64,000 nt of DNA from Bacteroidota bacterium (lineage in GTDB: Bacteria; Bacteroidota; Bacteroidia; Bacteroidales; VadinHA17). A program made the translations under genes and the position numbers. Below, piece by piece: positions 44,522 to 53,500 of this stretch. Each line of letters starts with the position of its first letter. Position 1 is the stretch's first letter. Under the pieces are notes generated by a model, which was not told the DNA's origin, searched no databases, and saw nothing but the letters and a program-made list of their open reading frames with translations. The stretch spans positions 121,418 through 185,417 of the forward strand of contig JADFDS010000032.1 in the NCBI GenBank assembly GCA_018262715.1. The letters are read 5' to 3'.

Positions 44522-45673
44522 TCATGGTCTGGCCGGCCTGCGGGCATTTTTGACATCAGTAATTATGGTGCCCGGGTAATAGAAGCTGATTATCCTGTTA
44601 TAACTCATCTTTCTTTCAGCCATATGCTTTGCTCCGTCCTGGCACAGCCCCACACCATGGCCATATCCTCTCCCGCTGAAAAGAATGCTGTCACCGGCGG
44701 TTGAAAGAGTAAAGTAGGCTGACCTGAGCCCGAAGCGGAGCCGGATCTCCTCGCTCCACAATGACTTTCCCTGTACAGTACGGATTGTTATCCTTCCTGC
44801 CGCCGGTGCGTTCGCCGAATAGATGGCTCCCTCCGTTCCCGGAATTATGCCCTTCGATCTCAGGAAACCGTTCCATTCGCTGCGCGCGATGCTCCTCTTC
44901 CATGTGGATGATGCGGAATAGCTGCACCAGGGATCCTTCACGCTCACGAGATACGGGTAACCGGCAAGCCACACGTCGGCTGAAGATGCCGTCTCACCGC
45001 CGCAGTTGCCGTGGAACGCGGCTTCTATCATTATGCTGTCGCGGTCTGCCAGTACCAGTCCGGACGTTGAGCGGCAGGCGTTCACAATCACGCTGTCGGT
45101 CACCACTCCCGGGTAGACCTGGCAATGGATATCATCGCACAGGTTAAACCCGTCGAGAGAATGCCTGTCGATATTCCTGTAGATATATGTTCGAGCTACC
45201 ACGGCCTGTGCCCTGTAGTAATCTGATGGTCCGTATTTGCCCGCCTCGGCCCGGACCACTCCCGGAAGGCATTCTTCAACGGTTGTGATATTCAGTATCC
45301 GGAGTGAACCTGGGAATGAAGTGACTGTCAGTGTGCCGGCCAGGGTCTTCTCAGGCTCGCTGCTGCCGGGTGCCCGGACCGTGAAGAGAGTGCCGGATGC
45401 GGCCGGGGTAAAGGTGAGTGAGTCAGATGCTCCTCTTATGCCTGACATTGTGCTGTAAATTACCCTGTCACCGTACCGTGTCACGGCAACGGTTTCACCC
45501 TGGCTGAGACGTACTTCTCCCGCAGCTCCGTCGGTAAGGATACAGGCACCTTTGACCGTGGTTAAAATCAGGCTGGAAGGCTTTGACCGGGCGAAGATAC
45601 GTATTGAGATCTGGGAAAGTGTAACCAGTGGAAACAGAACGAGCAGTATGGCGGCCAGTGAGATTCTCCTCAT
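44522..45673 (-). CDS. SpoIID/LytB-domain protein
   Basis: The 383-residue protein has a signal peptide and the SpoIID domain: ECLPGVVRAEAGKYGPSDYYRAQAVVARTY-type start, FHGNCGGETASSADVW, and the C-terminal GRGYGHGVGLCQDGAKHMA. SpoIID proteins are lytic transglycosylases acting on denuded glycan in spore formers. In non-sporulating Bacteroidota they probably remodel peptidoglycan. Its start overlaps the end of lpxB by four bases, and gldFG follows after 34 bases. Confidence 0.9.
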   Translation of the reverse strand: MRRISLAAILLVLFPLVTLSQISIRIFARSKPSSLILTTVKGACILTDGAAGEVRLSQGETVAVTRYGDRVIYSTMSGIRGASDSLTFTPAASGTLFTVRAPGSSEPEKTLAGTLTVTSFPGSLRILNITTVEECLPGVVRAEAGKYGPSDYYRAQAVVARTYIYRNIDRHSLDGFNLCDDIHCQVYPGVVTDSVIVNACRSTSGLVLADRDSIMIEAAFHGNCGGETASSADVWLAGYPYLVSVKDPWCSYSASSTWKRSIARSEWNGFLRSKGIIPGTEGAIYSANAPAAGRITIRTVQGKSLWSEEIRLRFGLRSAYFTLSTAGDSILFSGRGYGHGVGLCQDGAKHMAERKMSYNRIISFYYPGTIITDVKNARRPARP

Positions 45674-46803
45674 TTCCCTTTCTTTTGAACAAGACTGTCT
45701 GACATATCCGCCGCTACCCTCTCTGATGCCCCGCCACCTCCGAGTATGGTCCGCAGTTCACGGTAATCGGCCTTTATCCTGTCATGCCTGTAACCGGTGA
45801 CGAGTATCTCCTCCAGTTCCCTGTGCAGGCTGACAGCATTCAGTCCGGTCTGAATCAGCTCTCTCACCACCTCCCTGTCCATGATAAGGTTCACCAGCGA
45901 GATGAACCGGACCTTAATAACCCATTTTGCCAGCCTGTATGTAAGCGGACTGGTACTGTAGCATACTGCCTGGGGTACATCAAACAGGGCAGCCTCAAGG
46001 GTTGCAGTGCCGGAGGTGACAAGCGCGGCCTGCGCCACAGCCAGGAGGTCATAGGTTCTGCCGGTGATAACCCTGACAGGGTATGCTGTAGAGACCTCTT
46101 CGTAAAGCCGGGCTGGCAGATGATCCATCGCGGCCACCACGAACTGGTAATCAGGAAAGCCGGCAGACACTCCGGCCATGACAGGAAGGATCCTGCTTAC
46201 CTCCTGAAGCCTGCTGCCGGAGAGAAGTGCTATTACAGGTCTGCTGTCAAGTCCCAGTGAGGCTCTGATTACCTCCCTGTCAGGGGCCGTGGCCCTCCAT
46301 GCATCTATATGGTCAATCAGGGGATTGCCAAGGAAGATTGCCGGGAAATCATGTCGCCGGTAGAAATCCTTTTCAAACGGAAAGATGATGTAAAGCCTGT
46401 CTGCATAGCGTTTTAGCTTTCTGACTCTTCCTTCGCGCCATGCCCAGAACTTCGGCGAAATGTAGTAGAAGACCCTCAGGCCAGCCTTCTTTGCAAACCT
46501 GGCCATTCGCAGATTGAAACCAGGGTAGTCAATAAGGATCACCACATCGGGTTTCATTTCCGTTATCTGTCTTTTGCATTCACTGAAGTTGGCTTTCACC
46601 TTCCGGATGTTGGCAAGCACCTCGAGAACGCCCATGAAGGCAGTTTCACGGTAGTGTTTCAGCAGCCGTGCGCCTTCGTTCCGCATCAGTTCACCTCCCC
46701 AGCATGCAATATCAGCTGCCGGATCAGTCTTTAGCAGGTGCTTCACGAGGTTGGAACCGTGAAGATCACCGGATGGCTCGCCTGCAATGATGAAGTACCT
46801 CAT
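45670..46803 (-). CDS. lpxB: Lipid-A-disaccharide synthase
   Basis: The 377-residue glycosyltransferase (family GT19) condenses UDP-diacylglucosamine with lipid X in lipid A synthesis. Signatures include YFIIAGEPSGDLHGSNLV, WGGELMRNEGA, TAFMGVLEVLANI, VILIDYPGFNLRMA, YYISPKFWAWREGRVRKL, and TSGTATLEAALFDVPQAVCY. It shows that the cell makes lipopolysaccharide. The product acts at the inner face of the cytoplasmic membrane. Confidence 0.96.
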   Translation of the reverse strand: MRYFIIAGEPSGDLHGSNLVKHLLKTDPAADIACWGGELMRNEGARLLKHYRETAFMGVLEVLANIRKVKANFSECKRQITEMKPDVVILIDYPGFNLRMARFAKKAGLRVFYYISPKFWAWREGRVRKLKRYADRLYIIFPFEKDFYRRHDFPAIFLGNPLIDHIDAWRATAPDREVIRASLGLDSRPVIALLSGSRLQEVSRILPVMAGVSAGFPDYQFVVAAMDHLPARLYEEVSTAYPVRVITGRTYDLLAVAQAALVTSGTATLEAALFDVPQAVCYSTSPLTYRLAKWVIKVRFISLVNLIMDREVVRELIQTGLNAVSLHRELEEILVTGYRHDRIKADYRELRTILGGGGASERVAADMSDSLVQKKGK

Positions 46804-46804
46804 C

Positions 46805-47101
46805 CTAAAACAGCTTTATCGCGAAGACAGCAAAGGCCCACACTATGGTTATTCCAAGCACACCCCTGGAGGCTCTCAGCATGTCAAGGCGGTTAAAGAG
46901 CAGAAAGATGATTATATTGGAGAAGACGGAGACACTCATTATTTCCGAAATATTTCCGGCACCTTCCACCTTGCTGAAATAATCAGGCAGCGAAAGCCCG
47001 TGATGTGTCAGCAGAAAGAATACCAGGAAAGCCAGGGCTGGCATCACCAATCCTGCAACCACACCAGATATGGCATTATTGAACCTTTGCCTGAACCACA
47101 T
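46805..47101 (-). CDS. Small membrane protein between surE and lpxB
   Basis: The 98-residue protein has three hydrophobic segments (GVVAGLVMPALAFLVFFLL, ISEIMSVSVFSNIIIFLLF, and LGITIVWAFAVFAIKLF). I do not recognise a named family. It is one base from both surE and lpxB, so it is surely translated as part of the operon. A role in the lipid A/envelope pathway is possible by position only. Confidence 0.8.
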   Translation of the reverse strand: MWFRQRFNNAISGVVAGLVMPALAFLVFFLLTHHGLSLPDYFSKVEGAGNISEIMSVSVFSNIIIFLLFNRLDMLRASRGVLGITIVWAFAVFAIKLF

Positions 47102-47102
47102 G

Positions 47103-47879
47103 TCAGAGTTTTGATTTAAGGGTTTCCATGAAGCTGTAGGCAGTCATGTCAGTAGTCACCGGCACAACAGAGACATAGCCGTTCTGGATTGCCCAGTCGT
47201 CAGTATCTGAAGCCTCCGGCTCATGGTTGACAAAATTGCCTGTCAGCCAGTAGTACGTCTTTCCCGCAGGATCTTTTCTCTTCTCAAATTCCTCCTGCCA
47301 GTTGCCTGAGGCCTGGCGCGCCACCACCATCCCTTTAATCTGAGCTGCCGGCAGTGCCGGGAAGTTGACATTGAGGCATATACCGTTCGGCAAAGGCTCG
47401 CGAAGGAGCATCGCACAAATTTTCCTGATGTACTCTTCGCACCCTGAAAAGTCGGCTGAGGACGAATAGCTGTTAAGTGAGAATCCCACCGACGTGATTT
47501 CATACAGGCATCCTTCAAGAGCAGCGGCCATTGTACCTGAATAGAGTATGCTGGCGGAGGCGTTGGAGCCATGGTTGATGCCTGAGACTATCAGGTCAGG
47601 CTTGCGGTCGAGCAACTGGCTGACCGCCAGTTTGATACCATCGGCCGGTGTGCCGCTGCAGGCGTAGATCCGCTTGTGATCATCCTCATCGAGGAGCTTG
47701 ACCCTCAGGGGCTGCTTGACTGTCAGGGCCTGTGACATGGCGCTGCGGCTCTCGGTGGCTGAGATTACAACCACCTTGCCGAAGTCTTCCATGATCCTGA
47801 TGAGGGTTTTTATTCCGCCTGCATAGAGTCCGTCATCATTTGTTAAAAGAATCAGCTTGTCGTTCTCTTCTATTTTCAT
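47103..47879 (-). CDS. surE: 5'/3'-nucleotidase SurE
   Basis: The 258-residue metal-dependent phosphatase shows the family blocks LLTNDDGLYAGGIKTL (metal-binding Asp pair), VISATESRSAMSQALT, CSGTPADGIKLAV, and VSGINHGSNASASILYSGTM. It removes phosphate from nucleoside monophosphates and short polyphosphates. It is the first gene of the leftward envelope operon and has an exact -7 box. Confidence 0.95.
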   Translation of the reverse strand: MKIEENDKLILLTNDDGLYAGGIKTLIRIMEDFGKVVVISATESRSAMSQALTVKQPLRVKLLDEDDHKRIYACSGTPADGIKLAVSQLLDRKPDLIVSGINHGSNASASILYSGTMAAALEGCLYEITSVGFSLNSYSSSADFSGCEEYIRKICAMLLREPLPNGICLNVNFPALPAAQIKGMVVARQASGNWQEEFEKRKDPAGKTYYWLTGNFVNHEPEASDTDDWAIQNGYVSVVPVTTDMTAYSFMETLKSKL

Positions 47880-47898
47880 CTGGATTTCTGTTGACGTG

Positions 47899-47906
47899 CA
47901 AATATA
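47899..47906 (-). promoter_or_regulatory. -7 box for the surE operon
   Basis: Minus-strand TATATTTG matches TAnnTTTG exactly, 20 bases before the surE ATG. Confidence 0.6.
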
Positions 47907-47940
47907 ATGATAATGACTCTGCTTTTAATACCGCGCCTGC

Positions 47941-47972
47941 TTGATGCCTCAAACCTTTTTTCCTTACTTTTG
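47941..47972 (+). promoter_or_regulatory. Promoter for pheT
   Basis: TTG (47941-47943), a 21-base spacer and TACTTTTG (47965-47972) match the Bacteroidota -33/-7 consensus, giving a leader of about 25 bases. Confidence 0.65.
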
Positions 47973-48002
47973 CATTTTTAAAAACCAATTAACAATACCG
48001 CG

Positions 48003-50453
48003 ATGAAGATTTCTTACAACTGGCTCAGGGATTACCTTGATTTTGATGCGCAGCCCGATGAGCTGTCATCGGTTCTGACATCACTGGGTCTCGAGGTTGA
48101 GGATGTTGAAGAGTGGGTTTCGGTAAAGGGTGGAATGAAGGGTGTGGTTATCGGCAGGGTACTCACCTGTGAAAGGCACCCTGATGCTGACAGGCTGAGT
48201 GTCACTACAGTAGATGCCGGGGGAACGGAGCCGCTGCATATTGTATGCGGGGCACCGAACGTAGCTGCAGGACAGGTGGTGGCGGTGGCCCTGCCTGGAA
48301 CAATGGTCTTCCACGGTAATGAACAGTATGAGATCAGGAAATCAAAGATACGCGGGCAGCTGTCCGAGGGGATGATCTGTGCCGAGGACGAGCTTGGACT
48401 GGGCGCTGACCACGAAGGAATAATGGTGCTTGACAGCAGCGCACGTATTGGCATGCCTGCTGCAGAATATTTCGGAGTTACAACCGACACCGTCTTTGAG
48501 ATAGGGCTGACACCGAACAGGATTGACTGCAGCTCACACTTTGGTGTGGCACGCGATCTCGCTGCCTTCTATAACCTCCAGAGACCGGTAAGGGCAAAGC
48601 TGCCCGAGATATACGGGTTCAGGAAGGAAAGGGACAGGGGTGTTATAAAAGTCACCGTTGAGGCTCCGGATGCATGCATACGTTACTCCGGCCTGACGGT
48701 GCGCGGCATCAGGGTTGGTCCTTCGCCGGCGTGGTTACAGACCAGGCTCAGGGCAATCGGGCTCAATCCCATCAACAACGTTGTTGACATCACTAACTTC
48801 GTCCTCCACGAGACAGGACAGCCACTGCATGCATTTGATGCTGCAGCCGTTACCGGCGACACAGTGAGGGTAAGGCACCTTCCTGACAAGACGAAATTCG
48901 TTACCCTTGACGGAGTGGAACGCACCCTTGCACCGTCCGACCTGATGATATGCAACCGTGACGAGGGGATGTGCATAGCGGGTGTCTTCGGCGGACTGAG
49001 ATCAGGAGTCACAGAAGCCACTACCGACCTTTTCCTTGAGAGCGCCACCTTCAGCCCGGTGTCCGTACGTCGCACATCGCGGAGGCATGACCTGCACACT
49101 GACGCATCATACAGGTTTGAGAGAGGCACTGATCCGGAGATGACAATCTACGCTCTGAAGAGAGCTGCCATGCTGGTTAAGGAGCTTGCCGGCGGTGAAA
49201 TAACAGGCGATATCATTGATATCTACCCCGAACCGGTGAGAAAAGCAGTTGTGAGGTATTCGCTTGACCGGATGACAAAACTCATAGGGAAGAAAATACC
49301 GGATGAAACGGTCAAGACCATACTCTACAGCCTCGATATCAACATCACCGGTGAAGAACCCGGCATTCTGCATCTTGAGATTCCATCGTACCGTGTTGAT
49401 GTCACCCGCGAAGCCGATGTCACTGAAGAGGTGCTCAGGGTTTACGGTTATGACAACATAGGGATCAGCTATGAGATGCACTCCATGCTGTCACATACTG
49501 AAAAACCTGACCGCGAGAAAGTTGCCTCCAATTTTTCAGAGATGCTTGCTGCCAACGGCTTCTGCGAGATAATGTGTAACTCTCTTTCCCCTGCTGCCTG
49601 GTTTGAGACTACGGGCGACTTCGACGTGAAGTCAATGGTCAGGCTGGCCAATCCGCTCAGCAGTGACCTGAACGTCATGCGTCTCTCGCTGCTGCCGGGT
49701 ATGCTGAACACCATTGCATGGAACATCAACAGGCAAAACAGCAACCTGAAACTTTTTGAGTTCGGATACACCTACGCCCGGAACGAAGGCAAAGGCACCT
49801 TGGAGATCACTGACAACTTCACTGAAAAACAGATACTTGCCCTGGCGCTGACCGGGAATATAAACGAAAAACGGTGGAATGCCCCTGAAATGATCTCAGG
49901 ATTCTTTCACCTGAAGGGCTATGCTGAGATGGTCCTTTCACGGTTCGGCATCGCCAGGCAGGAGCTCGTTGGAACCGAGGAAAACCGGGGATGGTTCGCC
50001 GAAGGGATGAGATATACTGCCGGAAGTCTTGACGTGGCCTCCTTCGGCAAGGTGTCAAAAAAATACCTGGCAATGTTTGATATCAGGCAGGATGTATTCT
50101 ACGCCGAGATCATCTGGGAGAACCTTTTAAGGCTTATCAGCAGCCGGACCATCCGTTTCAGCGAATTGCCCAAATACCCGTGGGTGCGGCGTGACCTGGC
50201 CCTTCTTCTTGACAGGTCAGTGAAATTCAGCCAGATACGTGACCTTGCTTTCAAAACTGAAAGAAATATACTCAGGGAGGTAGACCTCTTTGATCTCTAT
50301 GAGAGCGAAGCTATGGGAAAGGACAAGAAGTCGTACGCCGTCAGCTTCATACTTCATGATGATAGACAGACACTTACCGAAAAGAATATAGAAAAGACCA
50401 TGGGCGCCCTGGTCAAAGCCTTTGAGCGTGAGTTCGGTGCCACGCTGAGATGA
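48003..50453 (+). CDS. pheT: Phenylalanine-tRNA ligase beta subunit
   Basis: The 816-residue subunit has the full bacterial architecture. It starts with MKISYNWLRDYLDF, then the tRNA-binding OB domain (about 40-150, ERHPDADRLSVTTV and CGAPNVAAGQVV). The B3/B4 editing domain follows (GLNPINNVVDITNFVLHETG, HAFDA), then B5, the inactive synthetase-like core, and the C-terminal anticodon-binding FDX-ACB domain (FSELPKYPWVRRDLALL). With PheS it charges tRNA-Phe. pheS is not in the window. A prenyltransferase gene overlaps its stop by four bases. Confidence 0.97.
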   Translation: MKISYNWLRDYLDFDAQPDELSSVLTSLGLEVEDVEEWVSVKGGMKGVVIGRVLTCERHPDADRLSVTTVDAGGTEPLHIVCGAPNVAAGQVVAVALPGTMVFHGNEQYEIRKSKIRGQLSEGMICAEDELGLGADHEGIMVLDSSARIGMPAAEYFGVTTDTVFEIGLTPNRIDCSSHFGVARDLAAFYNLQRPVRAKLPEIYGFRKERDRGVIKVTVEAPDACIRYSGLTVRGIRVGPSPAWLQTRLRAIGLNPINNVVDITNFVLHETGQPLHAFDAAAVTGDTVRVRHLPDKTKFVTLDGVERTLAPSDLMICNRDEGMCIAGVFGGLRSGVTEATTDLFLESATFSPVSVRRTSRRHDLHTDASYRFERGTDPEMTIYALKRAAMLVKELAGGEITGDIIDIYPEPVRKAVVRYSLDRMTKLIGKKIPDETVKTILYSLDINITGEEPGILHLEIPSYRVDVTREADVTEEVLRVYGYDNIGISYEMHSMLSHTEKPDREKVASNFSEMLAANGFCEIMCNSLSPAAWFETTGDFDVKSMVRLANPLSSDLNVMRLSLLPGMLNTIAWNINRQNSNLKLFEFGYTYARNEGKGTLEITDNFTEKQILALALTGNINEKRWNAPEMISGFFHLKGYAEMVLSRFGIARQELVGTEENRGWFAEGMRYTAGSLDVASFGKVSKKYLAMFDIRQDVFYAEIIWENLLRLISSRTIRFSELPKYPWVRRDLALLLDRSVKFSQIRDLAFKTERNILREVDLFDLYESEAMGKDKKSYAVSFILHDDRQTLTEKNIEKTMGALVKAFEREFGATLR

Positions 50454-51322
50454 AAAAGCTGCTTGGCAGAACACGGGATTATCTTTCGCTCGTCAGGTTC
50501 AGTCACACTGTCTTTGCGATGCCCTTTGCCCTTGCCGGTTACTTCATCGGGGCAACCGGGCCGGGATACGGCTTCTCACTGAAGACTTTCCTTCTTGTTC
50601 TGGCATGCATGGTCTTCGCACGGAGTGCAGCAATGGGTTTCAACCGGTGGGCTGACATGCATTTTGACTCACTTAATCCGCGTACAGCAGTTCGTGAGAT
50701 CCCGTCAGGGAAGATCACTCCCCGCCAGGCACTTTTGTTTGTAATAGCCAGTTCAGTCTTATTCATTGTCTCCGCTGCCCTGCTCAACAGGCTGACCCTC
50801 ATACTTTCTCCGGTGGCCCTGATAATTGTACTCGGGTACAGTTATACCAAGCGGTTCACCCCGCTGTGTCACCTGGTCCTGGGGCTGGGACTCTCCCTTG
50901 CACCCATCGGAGCATACATAGCAGTGACAGGCTCTTTTGCCCTGCTTCCTCTCCTGTACTCCTGCATCGTACTGACATGGGTGAGCGGTTTTGATATAAT
51001 CTATTCCCTTCAGGATGACCAGTTTGACCGTGAAACCGGACTCTATTCAATCCCGGCGGTGATGTCGCGCGGCAAAGCGCTGGCTGTTTCAGTTGTGCTT
51101 CACCTGATCTCGTTGGTACTGGTGGTGGTTGCAGGAATTTACGGCCAGGCAGGGTTCATTTACTGGACCGGTTCAGCCATATTCATTGCCATGCTCATTT
51201 ATCAGCACATGATTGTCAGGCCTGATGACCTGAGCAGGGTAAACTTGGCCTTCGGGACCACCAACGGAATCGCCGGTGTCATTTTCGGACTGGCGGTGGT
51301 GCTTGACCTGCTCCTCCTTTAA
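50450..51322 (+). CDS. UbiA-family prenyltransferase, probably MqnP-like
   Basis: The 290-residue membrane protein has about eight helices and both Asp-rich motifs: NRWADMHFDSLNPRTAVREIPSG and YSLQDDQFDRETGLYSIP. These bind the prenyl diphosphate and magnesium. The pattern is that of 4-hydroxybenzoate-type polyprenyltransferases found in bacteria lacking ubiquinone, several of which are MqnP of the futalosine menaquinone route. Because mqnA is in this window, I infer the MqnP role, although MenA-like or haem-O-synthase-like functions cannot be fully excluded. It is translationally coupled to pheT (ATGA). Its TAA stop is shared with the convergent DUF3078 gene inside TTAA. Confidence 0.85.
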   Translation: MKKLLGRTRDYLSLVRFSHTVFAMPFALAGYFIGATGPGYGFSLKTFLLVLACMVFARSAAMGFNRWADMHFDSLNPRTAVREIPSGKITPRQALLFVIASSVLFIVSAALLNRLTLILSPVALIIVLGYSYTKRFTPLCHLVLGLGLSLAPIGAYIAVTGSFALLPLLYSCIVLTWVSGFDIIYSLQDDQFDRETGLYSIPAVMSRGKALAVSVVLHLISLVLVVVAGIYGQAGFIYWTGSAIFIAMLIYQHMIVRPDDLSRVNLAFGTTNGIAGVIFGLAVVLDLLLL

Positions 51323-53229
51323 AACTTAAAGACGAAGCTGACGCCAAGCAGTTCCTTGAATTGCACCATGGGCGCCTTCTTCTGCTTGCCATCGGTGCCA
51401 AGCACCGGCTCTCCCCTTTCATAAACCGGAAGCATGGTGTTGTCATCATAAATCAGGTGAACATTCACCCTGAGGTCAGTGAACCAGTTAAGCGGCATCG
51501 TGGATATCATCTCCCACTCAACGTCTATATTCTGGGGCTTGGAGAGGAAGTTGCTGAAGAGCTGTAACCTGTTGGTCATGTTTACCTTCTCGAAGAGCAC
51601 AAGCTTGCTGTTGATGGTCAGGTATGCGCCGAGCTCGTTCTTTGACCTCCTGTCGGCAGCAATACCGTATTTGGTCTGGTTGATGTTTGCGGTGTCAGGG
51701 ACAAATGTGCCTTTATATGAAAATGGAGAGAAACTGACCGAAGTGTTTTTGTCGGGTTTGTATTCAAGACCGTAACCCAGGATGAATGTGGCAGGATTGA
51801 AGAACCTGGAGACCAATAATGAGGTGGTGTCATTCGGGTATGTGTAACCGGGCAGGAACTGCGACTTGAACTGAAAGATCCCCGAGAGGTCGAATTTGCC
51901 GAAGGCCTTGTGATTGATCTTGGAGTTAATCTCGAGGATATCGAGGTTTTTCCTTATGCCGCCATATTTGCCGGAAGCCTGGAGTCCAAGTGCAAATCGA
52001 CCCGTGCTGGCTGAAATCACCTTTGAAAGCTTGCTGTTGTTATTCAGGGCTGTGGTTATGTCGAGTACTGAAGATATGTTATTTTCTCCCCCCTTTGCCC
52101 AGTTTGAGACCACACCCTGGGAGAGCAGGTAAGAGATGTCTGTCTTGAACTTCCAGAGGTCAGGTTTTATCCTGCTCAGGGCAACTCTCCTCAGTGCCTC
52201 CTCCTGTGCTGTTGTGACATTCACGCGGGTGTCGACGTACCTGTCATGCCATGCCTGTTTTCTGAAGAGCACTCCCTCCTCTGCACGGAGTGAGAGTGTG
52301 TTGCGCACCGGATTGCCTATCCATACGGTCACTGAGTCGCCCTGACCATCGGGCAGCCAGAATCGTACCAGGTTGTCAGAAAGGCTATTGAGCCAGACAT
52401 CGGTCCCTCTTGACCCGTCGCTTGTGAAGCGTATCCTGGTGGAATCACGCTGTTCGAGATAACCGATGAGCGAACTGACAGCAGCTTCCAGTGAGTCACT
52501 GACATACGGATTCCTGAGATACCTGAAGGGGAAATCAGTGCGAGCCAGGGAGACTTCCGGAAGGGTATCGGTGATTACCAACACGATTGTGTCATTGGTG
52601 CCGTGAGGCAGCTGTGCCGGGATAAACTCCTTCATCAGTACGTAAACCGAGTCATTCAGTTTAAGTGTATCGTTTTTCATGACCGGCCTGGAATCAGGGG
52701 ACAGTCTTACCTTTTCAACCTTGTTTCCGGTTCTGATGAACATCTCGTCAGCGCGTGCGGCTGCAACGCTGTCAGCGTGTGTTGAGTCCGGCTGAAGGAC
52801 GGGAAGGATGATCCTTATCGAGTCAAACAGGTAATAGCTTTCGGCCGGCACCTTTATCCTGTCGAATGGATAATCAGAAAGGTAACTGATGACCGTATCG
52901 GCCGGAGGCCTTGAGGCAAGCCAGAGGAGGTTCCTGATGGCTTCACGAAGAGGGTCATTGCTTCTTTTCCACATTGCCGGTGAGGAGCTGAACCGCTCAA
53001 GGAACCTGAGTGACTCGTCCCGGTCAAGTTTTACATCCTGCGGGCCGTTGATACCCGGCACGGGAGCAGCCTTGATCTGCCTGGGTGCAGGTTGTGTTAC
53101 TGCCAGCGTATCAGTCTGCGGTGCTGTTACCTGGGGAATCGCCGGTGCATCGACAACCTGTGCATTCAGCACCGGGGTTGCGGCAAGGCAAAGAAAAAGC
53201 AAAAGAATCTTTATGGTTCCCGGTTTCAT
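51319..53229 (-). CDS. DUF3078 outer-membrane-type protein
   Basis: The 636-residue protein has a signal peptide (IKILLLFLCLAATPVLNAQ), a long variable N-terminal half with Asp/Ser-rich segments, and a C-terminal DUF3078 region. That region begins near SQGVVSNWAKGGENNISS and ends in a string of amphipathic beta-strands with terminal Phe residues (LLGVSFVFKF). The strands suggest an outer-membrane barrel or barrel-like sheet. DUF3078 is confined to Bacteroidota and has no assigned function. Confidence 0.87.
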   Translation of the reverse strand: MKPGTIKILLLFLCLAATPVLNAQVVDAPAIPQVTAPQTDTLAVTQPAPRQIKAAPVPGINGPQDVKLDRDESLRFLERFSSSPAMWKRSNDPLREAIRNLLWLASRPPADTVISYLSDYPFDRIKVPAESYYLFDSIRIILPVLQPDSTHADSVAAARADEMFIRTGNKVEKVRLSPDSRPVMKNDTLKLNDSVYVLMKEFIPAQLPHGTNDTIVLVITDTLPEVSLARTDFPFRYLRNPYVSDSLEAAVSSLIGYLEQRDSTRIRFTSDGSRGTDVWLNSLSDNLVRFWLPDGQGDSVTVWIGNPVRNTLSLRAEEGVLFRKQAWHDRYVDTRVNVTTAQEEALRRVALSRIKPDLWKFKTDISYLLSQGVVSNWAKGGENNISSVLDITTALNNNSKLSKVISASTGRFALGLQASGKYGGIRKNLDILEINSKINHKAFGKFDLSGIFQFKSQFLPGYTYPNDTTSLLVSRFFNPATFILGYGLEYKPDKNTSVSFSPFSYKGTFVPDTANINQTKYGIAADRRSKNELGAYLTINSKLVLFEKVNMTNRLQLFSNFLSKPQNIDVEWEMISTMPLNWFTDLRVNVHLIYDDNTMLPVYERGEPVLGTDGKQKKAPMVQFKELLGVSFVFKF

Positions 53230-53276
53230 TATAAAACGTTTAACAGTTCAGGATTGTACCCCAAAAGCAAAATAGT

Positions 53277-53284
53277 TATATTTG
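53277..53284 (+). promoter_or_regulatory. -7 box pointing to tnaA
   Basis: TATATTTG matches TAnnTTTG exactly. It would give tnaA an unusually long leader of about 210 bases. It is directly joined to the opposing -7 box of the DUF3078 gene. Confidence 0.5.
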
Positions 53285-53292
53285 CAAAAATA
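53285..53292 (-). promoter_or_regulatory. -7 box for the DUF3078 gene
   Basis: Minus-strand TATTTTTG matches TAnnTTTG exactly, about 55 bases before the ATG at 53229. Confidence 0.5.
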
Positions 53293-53302
53293 GCCGAATT
53301 CC

Positions 53303-53481
53303 ATGAATTTCCGCTTCAACAGCATCACAAACAGGAAGCTGAATTATCGAAACATCAAGAACAGGGACGCGTTCTGATCATCATGGTTGCACGCTTCTGC
53401 GCACCTGAATACCTGCTTTTGTTAAATTTTCTTAATCACGGACTGACTTGGCCGCAGGCCATCGTAAATCTTAAATCGTAA
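53303..53481 (+). other. tnaA leader region with two short open frames
   Basis: The leader contains a 24-codon frame (53303-53377, starting MNFRFN) and a 32-codon frame (53383-53481, starting MVARFC). The second has a single Trp at codon 23 followed by Pro and ends 19 bases before the tnaA ATG. GGCCGCAGGCC (53450-53460) could form a small hairpin. Whether either frame is translated is unknown. Apart from these and the heptamer array I see nothing in the 271-base gap. Confidence 0.25.
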
Positions 53482-53500
53482 ATCGCAAATCGCAAATCCC
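53461..53500. repeat. Heptamer array directly before the tnaA start codon
   Basis: Five 7-base units (ATCGTAA, ATCTTAA, ATCGTAA, ATCGCAA, ATCGCAA) run up to ATCCC, which touches the ATG at 53501. Confidence 0.85.

Noticed and set aside
53092..53481. Long open frame leading into the tnaA leader
   Set aside because: Its first half is antisense to the DUF3078 gene. Only the last 32 codons lie in non-coding sequence, and those are discussed as a leader candidate.
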